Shown here: piece after piece, positions 7,537 to 16,340 of the stretch | Layout: each line of letters begins with the position of its first letter | Position numbering within the stretch: position 1 is the stretch's first letter | Assembly (NCBI RefSeq): GCF_030409505.1 | Contig: NZ_JAUFPZ010000002.1 | Span: forward strand, 4,036,501-4,100,500 | Direction of reading: 5' to 3' | Length of the DNA: 64,000 bases | Source of the DNA: Zunongwangia endophytica | Lineage (GTDB): Bacteria > Bacteroidota > Bacteroidia > Flavobacteriales > Flavobacteriaceae | Program-made: the position numbers and the translations under genes | The notes under the pieces: model-generated | The model's input: only the letters and a program-made list of their open reading frames with translations | Databases searched by the model: none | What the model was told of the DNA's origin: nothing

Positions 7537-8382
7537 TTAGTAATCGCCTAAAGTTTCCGGGTTTTGTGCCAGTGCACTTTCTAATTGTTCATCGTTTGGA
7601 GCTTTACCGTGCCATTCGTGCGTATGCATCATAAAATCAACACCATTACCCATTACGGTTGTCATTAGCACACAAACAGGTTTTCCTTTACCGGTATGTT
7701 CTTTAGCCTCGTTAAGTCCTTCGATTACTTTTTCGATATCATTTCCTTCAGCAATTTCTAAAACATCCCATCCAAAAGCTTCAAATTTAGCTCTAAGATC
7801 GCCCATGTTAAGAACAGTATCTGTACTACCATCAATTTGTTGGCCGTTTACATCTACTGTAGAAATTAGGTTATCCACACCATTTGCACCGGCATACATG
7901 ATAGCTTCCCAGTTTTGTCCTTCCTGTAATTCTCCATCACCGTGCAAAGAAAAAACTAAATGACTGTCTTTATTCAATGTTTTAGCTTGTGCTGCACCCA
8001 AAGCTATAGACATTCCCTGTCCTAAAGATCCAGAGGCAATTCTAATTCCTGGAAGCCCCTCGTGAGTAGTTGGGTGACCTTGCAGGCGAGAATCGATCAT
8101 TCTAAACGTGCTTAACTCTTCTACTGGAAAGTACCCGCTACGTGCTAGAACGCTATAGAAAACTGGGGAAATGTGACCATTGGAAAGGAAAAATAAGTCC
8201 TCACCAACCCCGTCCATATTAAAGCTAGGATCGTGCTCTAAAATCTCTTGATAAAGCGCTACAAAAAATTCTGTACAGCCAAGAGATCCTCCCGGGTGGC
8301 CAGAGCTTACTTTATGAACTTGTCTTACAATATCCCTGCGTACCTGGGTAGCAAAACTTTTTAATTCTTCAATGTTTGCCAT
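7537..8382 (-). CDS. Transketolase, N-terminal subunit
   Basis: A 281-residue thiamine-diphosphate-binding half of a split transketolase. The cofactor motif runs from GDGELQEG (about residue 145) to VDVNGQQIDG. HKVSSGHPGGSLGC near the start and HTHEWHGKAPN near the end hold active-site histidines. The pairing with the following C subunit is the usual two-gene form in many Bacteroidota. It is first in the operon. The 150-base gap to the divergent tgt gene must hold promoters for both. Confidence 0.92.
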   Translation of the reverse strand: MANIEELKSFATQVRRDIVRQVHKVSSGHPGGSLGCTEFFVALYQEILEHDPSFNMDGVGEDLFFLSNGHISPVFYSVLARSGYFPVEELSTFRMIDSRLQGHPTTHEGLPGIRIASGSLGQGMSIALGAAQAKTLNKDSHLVFSLHGDGELQEGQNWEAIMYAGANGVDNLISTVDVNGQQIDGSTDTVLNMGDLRAKFEAFGWDVLEIAEGNDIEKVIEGLNEAKEHTGKGKPVCVLMTTVMGNGVDFMMHTHEWHGKAPNDEQLESALAQNPETLGDY

Positions 8383-8530
8383 TTATATAGTTATTGTTGT
8401 GAATATTTATTGCTAAAATAAGTCAATAATATGCTTTCTCAAAACGAAAGCGTATGAGTATTATTATAAGTGTTAAATTTACACTTTATTTTTGAAATAT
8501 CATAATCCTTTAATTTGCAGAAATGTTAAG

Positions 8531-8538
8531 TATCTTTG
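8531..8538 (+). promoter_or_regulatory. -7 box of tgt
   Basis: TATCTTTG matches TAnnTTTG and ends 19 bases before the ATG at 8557. It shows that an in-frame TTG at 8536 cannot be the start. TTT at 8509-8511 is a weak -33 candidate. Confidence 0.5.
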
Positions 8539-8556
8539 CACCCATTAAATTTTTAT

Positions 8557-9687
8557 ATGGAATTTGAACTTTTAAAGACCGATCCCGCCAGTAAAGCCCG
8601 GGCCGGTAAAATCACCACAGATCACGGTGTTATAGAAACACCTATTTTTATGCCTGTGGGTACTGTTGCATCGGTAAAAGGAGTGCACCAAACAGAATTA
8701 AAACAGGAAATAAATCCTGATATTATATTAGGGAATACCTATCATCTTTATTTGAGGCCACAAACCGAAATTCTAAAAAAAGCCGGCGGCCTTCATAAAT
8801 TTATGAACTGGGATCGCAATATTCTTACCGATAGTGGTGGCTATCAGGTATATTCCCTTTCAGAAAGAAGAAAAATAAAAGAAGAAGGCGTAAAGTTTAA
8901 ATCTCATATCGACGGGTCTTATCATGTTTTTACGCCAGAGAACGTTATGGAGATTCAGCGTGAAATTGGTGCTGATATCATTATGGCTTTTGATGAGTGT
9001 ACACCATATCCTTGTGATTACAATTACGCTAAGCGATCTATGCATATGACGCATCGTTGGCTGGATCGTTGTATTAAGCATTTTGGCGATACTCCACCAC
9101 TTTACGGATATAACCAAACCTTATTTCCAATTGTACAGGGAAGTACTTATAAAGATCTAAGAAAGCAATCTGCGGAATATATCGCTTCTAGAAATTCGGA
9201 AGGGAATGCGATTGGAGGATTATCGGTAGGCGAGCCTGCGGAAGAAATGTACGCAATGACTGAAGTAGTTACTGAAATTCTTCCTGAAGAAAAACCGCGC
9301 TATCTTATGGGAGTGGGGACGCCGATTAATATTTTAGAAAATATTGCGTTAGGTATAGATATGTTTGATTGCGTAATGCCAACCAGGAATGCTAGAAACG
9401 GAATGTTGTTTACGGCACATGGTACTATAAATATTAAAAACAGAAAATGGGTAGACGACTTTTCGCCAATCGACGAGATGGGAATCACCTTTGTAGATAC
9501 GGAATATTCTAAAGCATACGTTCGTCACTTATTTAGCGTTAATGAAATGCTTGGCAAGCAAATTGCAACAATTCATAACCTTGGTTTTTATCTTTGGTTG
9601 GTACGCGAGGCTAGAAAGCATATTTTAGCAGGAGATTTTAGAGTCTGGAAAGATATGATGGTAAAACAGATGGATAAAAGATTATAA
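8557..9687 (+). CDS. tgt: tRNA-guanine transglycosylase (queuine/preQ1), lacking zinc cysteines
   Basis: Exchanges guanine 34 of GUN anticodons for the queuosine precursor. The 376-residue barrel shows GGYQVYSL, the catalytic-region FDECTPYP, GGLSVGEPAEEM, and the C-terminal DCVMPTRNARNG with the nucleophilic Asp. The usual zinc site (CxCxxC plus His) is not there: after DDFSPIDEMG the sequence runs on without any Cys, though IHNL keeps the His. The ATG at 8557 is chosen because a -7 box covers the upstream TTG. The next gene, lptF/G, starts 12 bases downstream, so the two are co-transcribed. Confidence 0.93.
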   Translation: MEFELLKTDPASKARAGKITTDHGVIETPIFMPVGTVASVKGVHQTELKQEINPDIILGNTYHLYLRPQTEILKKAGGLHKFMNWDRNILTDSGGYQVYSLSERRKIKEEGVKFKSHIDGSYHVFTPENVMEIQREIGADIIMAFDECTPYPCDYNYAKRSMHMTHRWLDRCIKHFGDTPPLYGYNQTLFPIVQGSTYKDLRKQSAEYIASRNSEGNAIGGLSVGEPAEEMYAMTEVVTEILPEEKPRYLMGVGTPINILENIALGIDMFDCVMPTRNARNGMLFTAHGTINIKNRKWVDDFSPIDEMGITFVDTEYSKAYVRHLFSVNEMLGKQIATIHNLGFYLWLVREARKHILAGDFRVWKDMMVKQMDKRL

Positions 9688-9699
9688 AAAGATCATAGT

Positions 9700-10776
9700 T
9701 TGAAAATTTTAGACTGGTATATTTTAAAGCGCTATTTAGGAACATTCAGTATGATGTTGTTATTGTTTATCCCCATCGGGATAACTGTAAATCTTGCTGA
9801 AAAAATAGATAAGATTCTTGATAATGAAGTTCCTTTTGTTGAAGTAGCCGAATATTATCTGAATTTCACGATCTATTTCGCAAATCTTTTATTTCCGCTT
9901 TTTTTATTCCTATCTATTATATGGTTTACCTCAAAATTGGCTAATAATACAGAGGTTATTGCTTTTTTAAGTAGCGGTGTTTCTTTTTATCGATTTTTAA
10001 GACCTTATCTAATAGGTGCGACAATTGTTTGTATCGCTGCTTTAGGATTAAGCATGTTTCTTGCGCCTAAAGCAAGTAAGGGATTTAACGAATTTAAGTA
10101 TGAATATCTAAAAAGAGGGCATGAAACCCAAGAAACCAAAGACGTTTATCGTCAGGTTAATGATAATGAGGTGATCTACGCAAGCCATTTTAGACCAAAA
10201 ACGCATACAGCTAGTAATTTTACTTTAGAACATTTTGAAGGTAATGAGATGAAGTTTAAAATTAGTGCTTCCAGATTGAAATTTAATACAGAAGATTCTA
10301 CCTATACTTTATCCAATGTCGATAAAAGAGTAGTAGGTAAAAATGGAGATATAATTACAAAGCAAACCATCTTAGATACTGTTTTGCCATTCGAGTTTGA
10401 TGAGCTAACACCAGAAACCTATATTGCAGAAACGCTTAACTTTTCAGAATTAAAAGAATTTATAGATAAAGAAAGTAGGCGAGGATCGGGGAATATGAAT
10501 ATGTATCTAGTGGCTGCTTACAAGCGAGTAAGTATTCCTGTTTCAGCATTTATTCTTACAATTATTGCCGTGGCTGTTTCTTCAATGAAGCGGCGCGGCG
10601 GAATGGGAATTAATCTTGCAGTAGGAATTTCTCTAGCCTTCCTTTTTATCTTTTTTGATAAAATATTTGGTACAATTGCCGAGCAATCAACATTTTCACC
10701 ATTACTTGCAGTATGGATTCCTAATATTTCTTTTGGGATATTAGCAGTCTTTCTTTTGTTAAAAGCGAAACGTTAA
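9700..10776 (+). CDS. LptF/LptG-family lipopolysaccharide export permease
   Basis: A 358-residue inner-membrane protein of the YjgP/YjgQ family. This family forms the transmembrane part of the Lpt ABC exporter that lifts lipopolysaccharide from the inner membrane. It has the family start LDWYILKRYLGTF, three hydrophobic segments before residue 120, a periplasmic beta-rich domain at about 130-260, and three segments at the end (about 275-355). It begins with TTG, 12 bases after tgt. Whether it plays the F or G part is not decided; no second copy lies nearby. Confidence 0.88.
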   Translation: MKILDWYILKRYLGTFSMMLLLFIPIGITVNLAEKIDKILDNEVPFVEVAEYYLNFTIYFANLLFPLFLFLSIIWFTSKLANNTEVIAFLSSGVSFYRFLRPYLIGATIVCIAALGLSMFLAPKASKGFNEFKYEYLKRGHETQETKDVYRQVNDNEVIYASHFRPKTHTASNFTLEHFEGNEMKFKISASRLKFNTEDSTYTLSNVDKRVVGKNGDIITKQTILDTVLPFEFDELTPETYIAETLNFSELKEFIDKESRRGSGNMNMYLVAAYKRVSIPVSAFILTIIAVAVSSMKRRGGMGINLAVGISLAFLFIFFDKIFGTIAEQSTFSPLLAVWIPNISFGILAVFLLLKAKR

Positions 10777-10822
10777 TAAAAATAATTGAGCAAAGGCTTT
10801 AATTCTTCGATTTAAAGTTTGT

Positions 10823-10830
10823 TATATTTG
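10823..10830 (+). promoter_or_regulatory. -7 box of accA
   Basis: TATATTTG matches TAnnTTTG about 32 bases before the accA ATG. The -33 part is not clear. Confidence 0.45.
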
Positions 10831-10861
10831 TAGGCTCAAAATAAAACAACCATAGCTACTT

Positions 10862-11815
10862 ATGGAATATTTAGACTTTGAATTACCGATTAAAGAACTT
10901 GAAGAGCAGTACGATCGCGCCTGTAATATTGGCGAAGAGAGTGAAGTTGATGTGACTGCTACCTGCAAGCAAATCGAGAAAAAATTAAAGGAAAAGAAGA
11001 AAGAGATTTATAAAAATCTTACGGCTTGGCAACGTGTACAATTGTCAAGACATCCTAATCGTCCCTACACCCTGGATTATATAAATGCTATCTGTGGAGA
11101 TACGTTTTTAGAACTGCATGGAGATCGTAGTGTAAAAGACGATAAAGCCATGATTGGTGGTCTTGGTAAAATTGGCGATCAAAGTTTTATGTTTGTTGGT
11201 CAACAAAAAGGATACAATACCAAAACTCGCCAGTATCGAAATTTCGGGATGGCAAATCCAGAAGGCTATCGTAAGGCTTTACGTTTAATGAGATCTGCTG
11301 AAAAATTTAATCTACCTGTAGTTTGCTTCGTAGATACTCCAGGAGCTTATCCTGGTTTAGAGGCAGAAGAAAGAGGACAGGGCGAAGCGATTGCTCGTAA
11401 TATTTTAGAAATGACTCGCCTTAGTGTTCCAATTATCGTAGTGATTATTGGTGAAGGTGCCAGTGGAGGAGCCTTAGGAATAGGTGTAGGTAACAAGGTT
11501 TTAATGTTAGAAAACACTTGGTACTCTGTAATTTCTCCAGAGTCTTGTTCTTCGATTTTATGGAGAAGCTGGGAATATAAAGAAACCGCTGCAGAAGCTT
11601 TAAAACTTACTGCTGAAGACATGAAAAAGCAAAAGCTTATCGACGAGATTGTAAAGGAACCACTAGGTGGTGCACATAGCGATCGTGAGGGAGCTTTTAA
11701 AGAAGTAGAAAAATCTATTTTAGGTGCTTTTGAAGAACTTAAAAACTTATCAAAGGAAGATTTGATAAGCTCAAGAATGGATAAATATTTGGACATGGGA
11801 GTCTACAAAGACTAA
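10862..11815 (+). CDS. accA: Acetyl-CoA carboxylase carboxyltransferase, alpha subunit
   Basis: Alpha half of the transferase that moves CO2 from carboxybiotin to acetyl-CoA, the first step of fatty-acid synthesis. Its 317 residues match the family: [19 protein letters not shown], a crotonase-like core with [18 protein letters not shown], and the oxyanion region [12 protein letters not shown] followed by [10 protein letters not shown]. The partner accD lies far away at 44.4-45.2 kb. A terminator follows closely. Confidence 0.96.
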   Translation: MEYLDFELPIKELEEQYDRACNIGEESEVDVTATCKQIEKKLKEKKKEIYKNLTAWQRVQLSRHPNRPYTLDYINAICGDTFLELHGDRSVKDDKAMIGGLGKIGDQSFMFVGQQKGYNTKTRQYRNFGMANPEGYRKALRLMRSAEKFNLPVVCFVDTPGAYPGLEAEERGQGEAIARNILEMTRLSVPIIVVIIGEGASGGALGIGVGNKVLMLENTWYSVISPESCSSILWRSWEYKETAAEALKLTAEDMKKQKLIDEIVKEPLGGAHSDREGAFKEVEKSILGAFEELKNLSKEDLISSRMDKYLDMGVYKD

Positions 11816-11843
11816 CCGGTTCATTATCATAGGATACTAGAAG

Positions 11844-11873
11844 AATCCGAAACATCTGTTTCGGATTTTTTTG
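11844..11873 (+). terminator. Intrinsic terminator after accA
   Basis: AATCCGAAAC/GTTTCGGATT stem (11844-11853 with 11858-11867), 4-base loop, then a T run. Confidence 0.88.
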
Positions 11874-11983
11874 GCCTTATCAACAAAAAAATAAAGTTTT
11901 CAACAACCAGATTGTTCATTACTAGTGAACTAGAAAATTCTAATTTCTTAAGCTCTAGTGGGCAAATTGGTTACTTTCGTGCT

Positions 11984-13540
11984 ATGGAAAAAACCGCAAC
12001 ATCTAAAGGATATAATAATCAAAACACTAATGTCATTAGTCTGGAAAAAGGAAAGATTCCTCCACAGGCTGTTGATTTAGAGGAGGTTGTGCTTGGTGCT
12101 ATGATGATCGATAAGAAAGGTGTAGACGAGATCATCGATATTTTACATCCCGATGCGTTTTATAAAAATTCGCATAAACTGATTTATGAGGCTATTTTCA
12201 AACTTTTTGAAAATACCGAGGCAATCGACTTATTAACCGTTTCTAATCAACTTAAGAAAGATGGAAACTTCGAGAAAGCTGGTGGGGATTATTATTTAAT
12301 TCAGCTTACACAAAGAGTATCATCTTCGGCGCATATCGAATTTCATGCGCGTATCATTCTTCAGAAATATATACAGCGTAGTTTAATAAAAATTTCTGCG
12401 GAAATTATTGAAGAAGCCTACGATGAAAGTGTAGATGTTTTTGATCTTTTAGATTCTGCTGAAGCTAAACTCTACGAGGTTACCCAGGGAAATATTAAAA
12501 AATCAACCGAATCTGCGCAAAGTCTGGTAATACAGGCAAAAAGTAGAATTCAGGAAATTTCAAATAAAGAAGGGCTTAGTGGTGTGCCTTCAGGATTTGA
12601 TAAATTAGACGAACTAACTTCAGGATGGCAACCTTCAGATTTAATTATTGTTGCAGCACGTCCTGGTATGGGGAAAACGGCACTTACCTTGTCGATGGCG
12701 AGAAACATCTCTGTTGGGCAAGGAATTCCTGTTGCCTTTTTCTCTTTAGAGATGTCTTCAGTACAGTTAATTACGCGTTTAATTTCTTCGGAAACAGGAC
12801 TTTCTTCAGAAAAATTAAGAACAGGGAATCTAGAAAAACACGAATGGGAACAGCTTAACGTAAAGGTAAAAGATCTTGAAAAGGCGCCGCTTTTTATCGA
12901 CGATACTCCTTCTTTATCAATATTTGACCTTAGGGCAAAAGCGCGTCGATTAGCCTCCCAATTCGGTATTAAACTGATAGTGATCGATTACTTGCAGTTA
13001 ATGACCGCCGGTGGAACGCAAAAAGGAGGAAACCGTGAACAGGAAATTTCTACGATTTCGCGAAACCTTAAAGCGCTGGCAAAAGAATTGAGTGTTCCGG
13101 TAATTGCACTTTCTCAGCTTTCTCGTGCGGTAGAAACGCGCGGAGGTAGTAAACGACCTTTACTGTCTGACCTTAGGGAATCTGGAGCGATCGAGCAGGA
13201 TGCCGATATTGTATCGTTTATTTACCGTCCAGAATATTATAAAATTGAAGAGTGGGATGATGAAGAACGCTCTCCGACCGAAGGACAAGGTGAATTTATC
13301 GTCGCGAAACACCGTAATGGTGGTTTAGAAAATATCCGACTTAAATTTATTGGTCATCTTGGTAAATTTGATAACTTAGAAGACTTTGATTCGCCATTCG
13401 AATTCCATTCTAAAATGAATGATGGTGATGATAATAACGAATTTGGAAGTGCAAATCTTCCTAGCCCAAGTGCCAATGAAGCATTTGGAAGTTCGATGAA
13501 TGATTTTAATCAGGATGATGATAGTGACGTGCCGTTCTAA
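11984..13540 (+). CDS. dnaB: Replicative DNA helicase DnaB
   Basis: Hexameric helicase that unwinds the chromosome at the fork. The N-terminal primase-binding domain covers about residues 35-135 (PPQAVDLEEVVLGAMMIDK). The RecA-like core has Walker A AARPGMGKTAL near 210, Walker B LIVIDYLQL near 320, and SRAVETRGGSKRPLLSDLRESG. An acidic disordered tail ends DDSDVPF. I use the ATG at 11984, which puts DnaB-like sequence near the start; an in-frame upstream start at 11912 would add a low-quality 24 residues. No intein is present. The next gene begins just beyond the stop. Confidence 0.95.
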   Translation: MEKTATSKGYNNQNTNVISLEKGKIPPQAVDLEEVVLGAMMIDKKGVDEIIDILHPDAFYKNSHKLIYEAIFKLFENTEAIDLLTVSNQLKKDGNFEKAGGDYYLIQLTQRVSSSAHIEFHARIILQKYIQRSLIKISAEIIEEAYDESVDVFDLLDSAEAKLYEVTQGNIKKSTESAQSLVIQAKSRIQEISNKEGLSGVPSGFDKLDELTSGWQPSDLIIVAARPGMGKTALTLSMARNISVGQGIPVAFFSLEMSSVQLITRLISSETGLSSEKLRTGNLEKHEWEQLNVKVKDLEKAPLFIDDTPSLSIFDLRAKARRLASQFGIKLIVIDYLQLMTAGGTQKGGNREQEISTISRNLKALAKELSVPVIALSQLSRAVETRGGSKRPLLSDLRESGAIEQDADIVSFIYRPEYYKIEEWDDEERSPTEGQGEFIVAKHRNGGLENIRLKFIGHLGKFDNLEDFDSPFEFHSKMNDGDDNNEFGSANLPSPSANEAFGSSMNDFNQDDDSDVPF

Positions 13541-13586
13541 ATTAAGAAATACTATAAAAAATAACCAAAGACAGTTTAAAGCTTTT

Positions 13587-14834
13587 ATGCTTTTTACTGT
13601 CTTTTTCTTTTTAGGAAGTTCAGGTTTTGCGAATAAGATTTTGGTTCCTATGGATCCGAATGGGCAGCAAAATCACCTTAAAGCTTACGGAATAACTTAT
13701 TTTGCTTTGGAAAATCAGATAAGAGCACAATGGTTGTTAAATTATCGTGGTGGTTCTTTTCTTTTTGATGCTGAAGAAAGCATACAGCGAGAATGTAAGA
13801 TTAGGGGTGTTTCTTTTGAAATCTTAACCGATAATGATGCTAAAGCAATATTGGATGAAATTTCGAGTCCTTCTAAAAACCTAGAAAGCGTAATTTTAGA
13901 AAAGGCACCAAAAATTGCGGTGTATTCTCCGCAAGGAAATAAACCATGGGACGATGCGGTAACTATGGCCTTAACTTATGCTGAAATTCCTTACGAAACC
14001 ATTTACGATACGGAAGTTTTAAGCGATGCTCTCGTTTTGTACGATTGGTTGCACTTGCACCATGAAGATTTTACAGGGCAATACGGGAAATTTTACAGAG
14101 CTTATCGAACCACACCTTGGTACATTGAGGATAAAAAAAATGCTGAAGCACTAGCCGCCAATTTGGGTTACGATAAAGTTTCAGAAGAGAAGCTTGCTGT
14201 AGCATTAAAAATTGGAGATTATGTAGTTGGGGGCGGATTTATGTTCGCTATGTGTAGTGCTACCGACAGTTTTGATATCGCACTTGCTGCTGAAAATACA
14301 GATATTGCCGAGCCAATGTTTGATGGAGATCCAAGTGATCCCGGTTATCAATCAAAATTGGATTTTACAAGTTCTTTCGCTTTTACCGATTTTGTTCTGG
14401 AAAGAAGTCCGATGGTTTATGAATTTTCTTCTATAGATATGACTGCTAAGCGAGCGGTGCCTATGGAGAAAGATTACTTTACCTTGATGGATTATTCGGC
14501 AAAATGGGATGTAATTCCTACAATGTTAACCCAAAATCATACAAGATTAGTAAAAGGCTTCATGGGGCAAACTACAGCTTATAATCCCGAAAATATAAAA
14601 GCTAATGTATTGGTAATGGGAGAGAATAAAGTGAATGGCGAAGCAAGATATATCCACGGAGTAAAAGGGAAAGGTTTCTTTACGTTTTACGGAGGTCACG
14701 ATCCAGAAGATTATCAACATAGGGTAGGGGATCCTAAAACCGAGCTAGAATTGCATCCAAATTCTCCCGGTTATCGATTAATACTGAATAATGTATTATT
14801 TCCCGCAGCTAAGAAGAAAAAGAAGAAGACATAA
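13587..14834 (+). CDS. Secreted protein of unknown function (often labelled 'asparagine synthetase B' in Bacteroidota)
   Basis: A 415-residue protein from the ATG at 13587, which gives a clean signal peptide MLFTVFFFLGSSGFA. The open frame reaches back to 13500, overlapping dnaB. The mature start KILVPMDPNGQQNHLKAYGITYFAL resembles a Bacteroidota family that databases, as I recall, often name asparagine synthetase B. I see neither an N-terminal glutaminase Cys nor a PP-loop SGGxDS, so that name is not supported. Features include GGGFMFAMCSATDSFDIALA, YGGHDPEDYQHRVGDP and a lysine-rich tail KKKKKKT. GGHDPED and the metal-like His/Asp sets hint at an enzyme, but none is proven. Confidence 0.6.
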   Translation: MLFTVFFFLGSSGFANKILVPMDPNGQQNHLKAYGITYFALENQIRAQWLLNYRGGSFLFDAEESIQRECKIRGVSFEILTDNDAKAILDEISSPSKNLESVILEKAPKIAVYSPQGNKPWDDAVTMALTYAEIPYETIYDTEVLSDALVLYDWLHLHHEDFTGQYGKFYRAYRTTPWYIEDKKNAEALAANLGYDKVSEEKLAVALKIGDYVVGGGFMFAMCSATDSFDIALAAENTDIAEPMFDGDPSDPGYQSKLDFTSSFAFTDFVLERSPMVYEFSSIDMTAKRAVPMEKDYFTLMDYSAKWDVIPTMLTQNHTRLVKGFMGQTTAYNPENIKANVLVMGENKVNGEARYIHGVKGKGFFTFYGGHDPEDYQHRVGDPKTELELHPNSPGYRLILNNVLFPAAKKKKKKT

Positions 14835-14881
14835 GTGGATATAATATATTTTTCTGCTTATTTAATTATAAAAAATAGAGT

Positions 14882-15304
14882 ATGAAGACATTTCAGAAAC
14901 AAATAGCATTGAAGTCTAAATCCAGAGGCTTCCATTTAGTAACTGACGAAATTATAGATCAGTTTCCTGAGATTGGTGAAATTAAGCAAGGAATTTTTCA
15001 GGTTTTTATAAAGCACACTTCCGCAGGATTAACGATCAATGAAAATGCAGATCCTACAGTACGAGATGATTTTGAAAGTCATATCAATAAAATGGTGCCA
15101 GAAGACCAGCCATACTATCGTCACACTTTTGAAGGATCAGACGATATGCCAGCGCATATTAAAGCCTCACTAATGGGAACTTCAGTACAAATTCCTGTTA
15201 CCGATGGAAAATTGAATTTGGGAACCTGGCAGGGAATTTATTTATGTGAACATAGAAATCACGGCGGATCAAGAAAATTGGTTTTGACCGTTATGGGATC
15301 CTAG
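14882..15304 (+). CDS. YjbQ-family protein (secondary thiamine-phosphate synthase type, UPF0047)
   Basis: A 140-residue cytoplasmic protein with the conserved UPF0047 core: FIKHTSAGLTINENADP, then DDFESHI, YRHTFEGSDDMPAHIKASL and a terminal GTWQGIYLCEHRNHGG. The family has low thiamine-phosphate synthase activity in E. coli (YjbQ), but its main role is unsettled. It follows the preceding gene by 47 bases and ends in a shared terminator. Confidence 0.88.
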   Translation: MKTFQKQIALKSKSRGFHLVTDEIIDQFPEIGEIKQGIFQVFIKHTSAGLTINENADPTVRDDFESHINKMVPEDQPYYRHTFEGSDDMPAHIKASLMGTSVQIPVTDGKLNLGTWQGIYLCEHRNHGGSRKLVLTVMGS

Positions 15305-15322
15305 TGATTGGAAAGAAATTAG

Positions 15323-15353
15323 AAAAAAAGCCTGGCATCACCAGGCTTTTTTT
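15323..15353. terminator. Bidirectional intrinsic terminator
   Basis: AAAGCCTGG/CCAGGCTTT around loop CATCA, with A-tract before and T-tract after. It lies between yjbQ and the convergent esterase, whose stop codon touches the T-tract. Confidence 0.88.
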
Positions 15354-16260
15354 AATTGATATGTTCATCTAAAAAATCGACAAAAATTTTAATAATTTCT
15401 GGTTGTACCCAATAGGAGCCACCATGTTCTGCATTCTTCACGATATATTTTTTTGCTGATATGCCGCTTTCCTTAAGAGCATCATATAAATAAGAACTCT
15501 GGCTGGGAGATACAATTTGATCCTTATCTCCGTGCATAATTAAGAAAGGAGGGGTGTCTGCAGAAATGTAAACCGCAGGATCGCTTTTTTGTATAAGCTT
15601 AGATAAATCATCCTGAGGATCGTCGAAAGGTGGAATTCCGTTTAGAAATAGAGCTTCAGATGATGCCGCAGATTCATGTTTCTTCTGAGTTTCTTCTGAA
15701 AAATCTTTAGCGATGTTCCCCAAATTGGATACACCGTAAAGGTCGATTATTGCATTTACACTGCTATCTTCTTCTAAAAAATCACCTAAATCAAAACTCG
15801 TATGTTCGTTGGTAGTACCAGTAAGCGCTGCCAAATAGCCGCCGGCTGAAGCTCCCATCACCGCGATTTTATTTCGTGATAATCCATATTTTTCAGCATT
15901 GGCTTTTAAAAAACGAATGGCACTTTTAACATCCACCAGCGCATCGGGAAATTTACCCGAAGGAACCGTTCTGTACTCGATGCTAGCTACCAAATATCCT
16001 GCTTCTGCTAACGCTAATCGCTGTTGTATCGAACTTTCTTTATGGGAGCGTATAAATCCGCCACCCGGGATATATAAAACTGCGGGTAGCTTTCTATCTA
16101 CACGTGGTTTTAAAATATCCATTTTCAGATTAATCGATCTGTCAGTTAAGCGACCTATAGGCTGAGAATACGTGATATTTTCATAAGCGGCTACTTCAAC
16201 TTTTTGGTTATCTATTTCAAGAATTTCATCTGTGTTTGTAGTCATGCTTTTTTTTGACAA
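15352..16260 (-). CDS. Alpha/beta-hydrolase (carbohydrate-esterase-like, BD-FAE type)
   Basis: A 302-residue hydrolase. The oxyanion segment is YIPGGGFIRSH, the nucleophile elbow is GASAGG (Ser near 146), and the probable acid and base are in HGDKDQIVSP and KNAEHGG. No signal peptide is seen, so it is likely cytoplasmic. Members of this group remove acetyl or feruloyl groups from sugars, and its place next to DUF4861 and glycosidase genes fits. It has its own start 80 bases after the DUF4861 gene. Substrate is unknown. Confidence 0.8.
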   Translation of the reverse strand: MSKKSMTTNTDEILEIDNQKVEVAAYENITYSQPIGRLTDRSINLKMDILKPRVDRKLPAVLYIPGGGFIRSHKESSIQQRLALAEAGYLVASIEYRTVPSGKFPDALVDVKSAIRFLKANAEKYGLSRNKIAVMGASAGGYLAALTGTTNEHTSFDLGDFLEEDSSVNAIIDLYGVSNLGNIAKDFSEETQKKHESAASSEALFLNGIPPFDDPQDDLSKLIQKSDPAVYISADTPPFLIMHGDKDQIVSPSQSSYLYDALKESGISAKKYIVKNAEHGGSYWVQPEIIKIFVDFLDEHIN

Positions 16261-16340
16261 ATTAACTTTAAACTCAAAAACGAGCTGATAACGAAATTTT
16301 AAATTTTATGGATTCAATATTAAACTTTTCAGAAATTATC

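Noticed and set aside
7282-7551. 89-codon plus-strand frame across the transketolase junction
   Set aside because: Shadow of the C subunit in the opposite direction, with no signal or domain.
8536-8556. TTG at 8536 as the tgt start
   Set aside because: It lies inside the -7 promoter box, so the codon would not be transcribed; the ATG at 8557 starts the homologous sequence.
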